Of a DNA stretch of 15,708 nt, positions 13,609-15,708 are shown in pieces. The stretch is from an uncultured Bacteroidales bacterium (lineage in GTDB: Bacteria; Bacteroidota; Bacteroidia; Bacteroidales; JAUNSR01): the NCBI GenBank assembly GCA_947074165.1, contig CAMTOT010000025.1:1-15708 (forward strand). Reading direction: 5' to 3'. Each line of letters opens with the position of its first letter. Position 1 is the first letter of the stretch. The notes below the pieces were generated by a model. That model had not been told where the DNA came from. It did no database searches and saw only the letters and a program-made list of their open reading frames with translations. The position numbers and the translations under genes are program-made.

Positions 13609-13614
13609 AGGAGG
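13609..13614 (+). promoter_or_regulatory. Shine-Dalgarno sequence of rplI
   Basis: AGGAGG within GAGGAGGA (13608-13615), 8 nt before ATG 13623. It is the strongest Shine-Dalgarno seen in the window. Confidence 0.8.
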
Positions 13615-13622
13615 ACATTGAC

Positions 13623-14066
13623 ATGAGAATTATTTTGAAAGAAGATATCCTAAATCTTGGGTATAAAGATGATGTAGTTACAGTTAAAGACGGTTACGGA
13701 CGTAACTATCTTATCCCTGCCGGGAAAGCGATTATCGCTTCTGAATCTGCACTTAAAGTTTTGGCTGAAAACCAGAAACAGCGCGCTCACAAATTGGCTA
13801 AAATGAAAGCTGATGCTGAGGAACTTGCTGCTAAACTTGAAGGCGTTAGCCTTACAATTGGTGCTAAAGCTTCTAACAACGGTAAAATCTTTGGTTCTGT
13901 TAATAACATTCAGATCGCTGAATCTCTTGAAAAAGCAGGTTTCACAGTTGATCGTAAAGTTATCTACATCAAAGAAGCAGTTAAAGAAGTTGGTGCTTAC
14001 AAAGCAATCCTTAAACTTCACCGCGAAGTTAGCGTTGAAATTCCATTCGAAGTTGTTGCTGAATAA
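13623..14066 (+). CDS. rplI: Ribosomal protein bL9
   Basis: Large-subunit protein bL9, 147 residues, which binds 23S rRNA at the base of the L1 stalk and helps to maintain reading frame. The N-terminal domain has the hallmark LGYKDDVVTVKDGYGRNYLIP (12-32). A long charged helix (about 40-75) connects it to the C-terminal domain with ASNNGKIFGSVNNIQIAESL (84-103) and the closing LHREVSVEIPFEVV. Last gene of the rpsF-rpsR-rplI operon. Codon use is strongly biased, as expected for high expression. It is followed by a terminator 24 nt after the stop. Confidence 0.98.
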   Translation: MRIILKEDILNLGYKDDVVTVKDGYGRNYLIPAGKAIIASESALKVLAENQKQRAHKLAKMKADAEELAAKLEGVSLTIGAKASNNGKIFGSVNNIQIAESLEKAGFTVDRKVIYIKEAVKEVGAYKAILKLHREVSVEIPFEVVAE

Positions 14067-14090
14067 TATCAGTATATAAATAAGAATATT

Positions 14091-14125
14091 AAAAAGGTCA
14101 TTCCTGTCTGGAATGGCCTTTTTTT
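14091..14125 (+). terminator. Terminator of the rpsF-rpsR-rplI operon
   Basis: A 14-bp stem (14091-14104 with 14110-14123, one G-T pair), a 5-base loop and a T run. Confidence 0.9.
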
Positions 14126-14161
14126 ATTTACGGAAAACAAACATAGTGGCAATATGCCAAT

Positions 14162-14194
14162 AAAAAAAGAGCGTGCCTTGTTAGACACGCTCTT
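14162..14194 (-). terminator. Terminator of the mla genes
   Basis: A 9-bp stem (14167-14175 with 14186-14194). On the minus strand it runs into a seven-base T tract (14168-14162). It marks mlaF as the last gene of its operon. Confidence 0.85.
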
Positions 14195-14240
14195 GTATAA
14201 AGTTTTATATATTAATATTGGTGTTTTAGCGAGAATATAC

Positions 14241-15002
14241 TTATTTAGAGGAAGCTACATCTCGTACCATCTTAAACAAAGGCGAAGCAAAAACAAAATT
14301 ATTAAGAGCTTCATTATTGCTTTTCAGTATCATATCTTTATTACCGACCCATTCCTTCTCGCCTTTATTCAGAAATATAATATTATCTCCTATACCGAGC
14401 ACAGAGTTCATGTCATGGGTATTAACAATCGTTGTTATATTATACTCCTGAGTAATATCATTTATAAGCTCATCGATAAGTATAGACGTTTGCGGGTCAA
14501 GTCCGGAGTTGGGCTCGTCACAAAAAAGATATTTTGGATTAAGAGCAATCGCGCGGGCAATAGCAACACGTTTCTGCATACCACCGCTAATCTCTGACGG
14601 GAACCTGCTTTCAGCCCCCCTAAGATTAACCCTTTCCAGGCAAAAGTCAACCCTCACCTTACGTTCCTTAGGGCTCATCTGAGAAAACATATTAAGAGGA
14701 AACATTACATTCTCCTCCACTGTCATAGAGTCGAATAGCGCTGATCCCTGAAAAAGCATTCCGATCTCCTCGCGAAGAGCTTTCAGCTCTCTCCTGTTCA
14801 TTTTCGTAATATCGCGTCCGCTATATAATATTTGTCCGCTATCAGGGCGAATAAGGCCGATAAGGCTCTTCATAAGCACAGTTTTACCCGAGCCGCTCTG
14901 TCCGATAATAAGATTATTCTTTCCCGGTTCGAATACACATGATACGTCATGCAGTACGGTACGTCCATCAAAAGATTTGACAAGATTATTAACCTCAATC
15001 AT
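14241..15002 (-). CDS. mlaF: Mla-type ABC transporter ATPase
   Basis: A cytoplasmic ATP-binding subunit of 253 residues for an MlaFE-type transporter that moves phospholipids between the inner and outer membranes. Walker A is GQSGSGKT at 34-41, the Q loop FQGSALFDSMTV at 84-95 (the MlaF-typical GALF-like form), the signature ISGGMQKR at 138-145, Walker B YLFCDEP with Asp162-Glu163, and the H loop His196 in NTHD. All are intact. The start codon overlaps the mlaE stop by 4 nt (ATGA), so the two are translationally coupled. No mlaD, mlaB or mlaC follows; the terminator after mlaF shows that a substrate-binding MCE protein must be encoded elsewhere or upstream, beyond the window. Confidence 0.92.
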   Translation of the reverse strand: MIEVNNLVKSFDGRTVLHDVSCVFEPGKNNLIIGQSGSGKTVLMKSLIGLIRPDSGQILYSGRDITKMNRRELKALREEIGMLFQGSALFDSMTVEENVMFPLNMFSQMSPKERKVRVDFCLERVNLRGAESRFPSEISGGMQKRVAIARAIALNPKYLFCDEPNSGLDPQTSILIDELINDITQEYNITTIVNTHDMNSVLGIGDNIIFLNKGEKEWVGNKDMILKSNNEALNNFVFASPLFKMVRDVASSK

Positions 15003-15659
15003 TGCAATAATAGTTTTGTAAGGATTACGTCGAAAAGCAGAATAACAATACTGCTTATGACCACTGCGTTTGTACTTGCTTTACCCACACCGATAGCACC
15101 ACCTTTTACAGTGTAGCCATAATAAGAAGCTATGCTTGCAATAATAAATGCAAAAAACAACGACTTGTATATAGAGTAAAAAACATAATATTGAATAAAC
15201 ATTGTCTGTATACCATATATATATGTAGAAACGGTTATCATGCTTGTAGTAAGCGCCACCACATATCCTCCGAATATACCTGTAAACATGCTAAGTATCA
15301 CCAGAATAGGGATAAATATAACAAGTGCGGCTATTTTAGGAAGTATAAGATATGATGCCGAATTAACTCCCATAATCTCAAGAGCATCAATCTGCTCGGT
15401 TACCCTCATCATGCCAATTTCAGACGCAATATTAGATCCCACTTTTCCCGCCAGGATAAGACACATGATAGCTGAAGAAAATTCAAGCAAAAGAACATCA
15501 CGAGTGGCAAGACCGACTGTATATCGGGGCAGCATCGGTGATGACATATTCAGCTGAGTCTGAATCGTGATAACCGCGCCAATAAACAGAGATATAATAA
15601 CTACAATCCATATCGAATTAAATACCAGTTTATATACCTCATTGACAAACTCCTTGAGA
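14999..15659 (-). CDS. mlaE: Mla-type ABC transporter permease, N terminus missing
   Basis: An inner-membrane permease of the MlaE family, partner of MlaF. The genuine part covers about 219 residues and stays open to the genome/adapter junction at 15659. From there it reads KEFVNEVYKLVFNSIWIVVIIS and on through the MlaE core: IGAVITIQTQ, PRYTVGLATRDVLLLEFSSAI, LAGKVGSNIASEIGMMRVTEQIDALEIMGV and several hydrophobic helices to the C terminus. About 25-45 N-terminal residues are missing compared with the usual length of about 245-260. An internal ATG at 15547 would give a 182-residue protein lacking the first helix, so it is not the real start. The residues SFPTRRSSDL that would precede the fragment are translated adapter. 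Confidence 0.9.
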
Positions 15660-15708
15660 AGATCGGAAGAGCGTCGTGTAGGGAAAGAGTGTACGTCCTG
15701 GTGTAGAT
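15660..15708. other. Unremoved Illumina TruSeq adapter (artefact)
   Basis: Bases 15660-15692 match the reverse complement of the Illumina P5-side adapter (AGATCGGAAGAGCGTCGTGT and onward to GAGTGT). An 8-base segment, ACGTCCTG (15693-15700), sits in the i5 index place, and GTGTAGAT (15701-15708) continues the adapter. It is not genomic sequence. Confidence 0.97.

Noticed and set aside
14154..14597. A 147-residue open frame opposite the end of mlaF
   Set aside because: It covers the mla terminator and conserved Walker B coding sequence; its composition looks random and no family is recognisable.
15545..15547. ATG used as the true start of mlaE
   Set aside because: The frame continues upstream with strong MlaE similarity (KEFVNEVYKLVF...) to the adapter junction, so this Met is internal.

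Overview
The window is a chromosomal segment of a Bacteroidales bacterium (phylum Bacteroidota), close to Bacteroides/Parabacteroides; the genus cannot be fixed from sequence alone. The signs are AT-rich intergenic DNA, several promoters of the Bacteroidota type (TTTG, 19-21 bp, TAnnTTTG), almost no Shine-Dalgarno sequences, a DUF2027-Smr protein, an RprX/RprY two-component pair and the second EF-G paralog (EF-G2) typical of this group. It looks like a complete assembled contig. It begins inside a tRNA-Met gene, a natural assembly break, and its last 49 bases are unremoved Illumina adapter, not genome.

Layout, left to right. Bases 1-88: 3' part of tRNA-Met and a terminator. 314-1652 (+): a lipoprotein metallophosphatase of the purple-acid-phosphatase type, then a small DUF2007 protein. 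1752-2969 (-): queA (queuosine synthesis), divergent from 3036-4067 (+), a DUF2027-Smr protein. These share a 66-bp spacer with two back-to-back promoters. 4073-4178: a structured repeat element with an exact 22-bp period inside a 28-bp inverted repeat. 4194-5309 (-): hemW. 5310-5658: a 349-bp gene-free regulatory region with a perfect operator-like palindrome. 5659-7815 (+): EF-G2. 8063-10329 (+): rprX-rprY. 10590-11306 (-): plsC. 11527-11700 (+): a 57-residue membrane protein. 11794-12795 (-): a secreted alpha/beta hydrolase. 12972-14066 (+): the rpsF-rpsR-rplI ribosomal operon. 14241-15659 (-): mlaE (truncated) and mlaF, part of an Mla-type lipid transporter.

Functionally the segment is mostly housekeeping: translation (EF-G2, bS6, bS18, bL9), tRNA modification, heme chaperoning, and envelope and lipid work (plsC, Mla, lipoprotein phosphatase, secreted hydrolase). 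Gene pairs are separated by strong, often bidirectional hairpin terminators.

The most interesting points are these. EF-G2 has lost the residues expected for GTP hydrolysis and has a long upstream region with a CRP-like palindrome. Strong Shine-Dalgarno sequences sit only before rpsR and rplI, in a phylum whose ribosome hides its anti-SD with bS6/bS18/bS21. The 22-bp-period element is unexplained. I found no mobile element, CRISPR array or obviously new multi-gene system.
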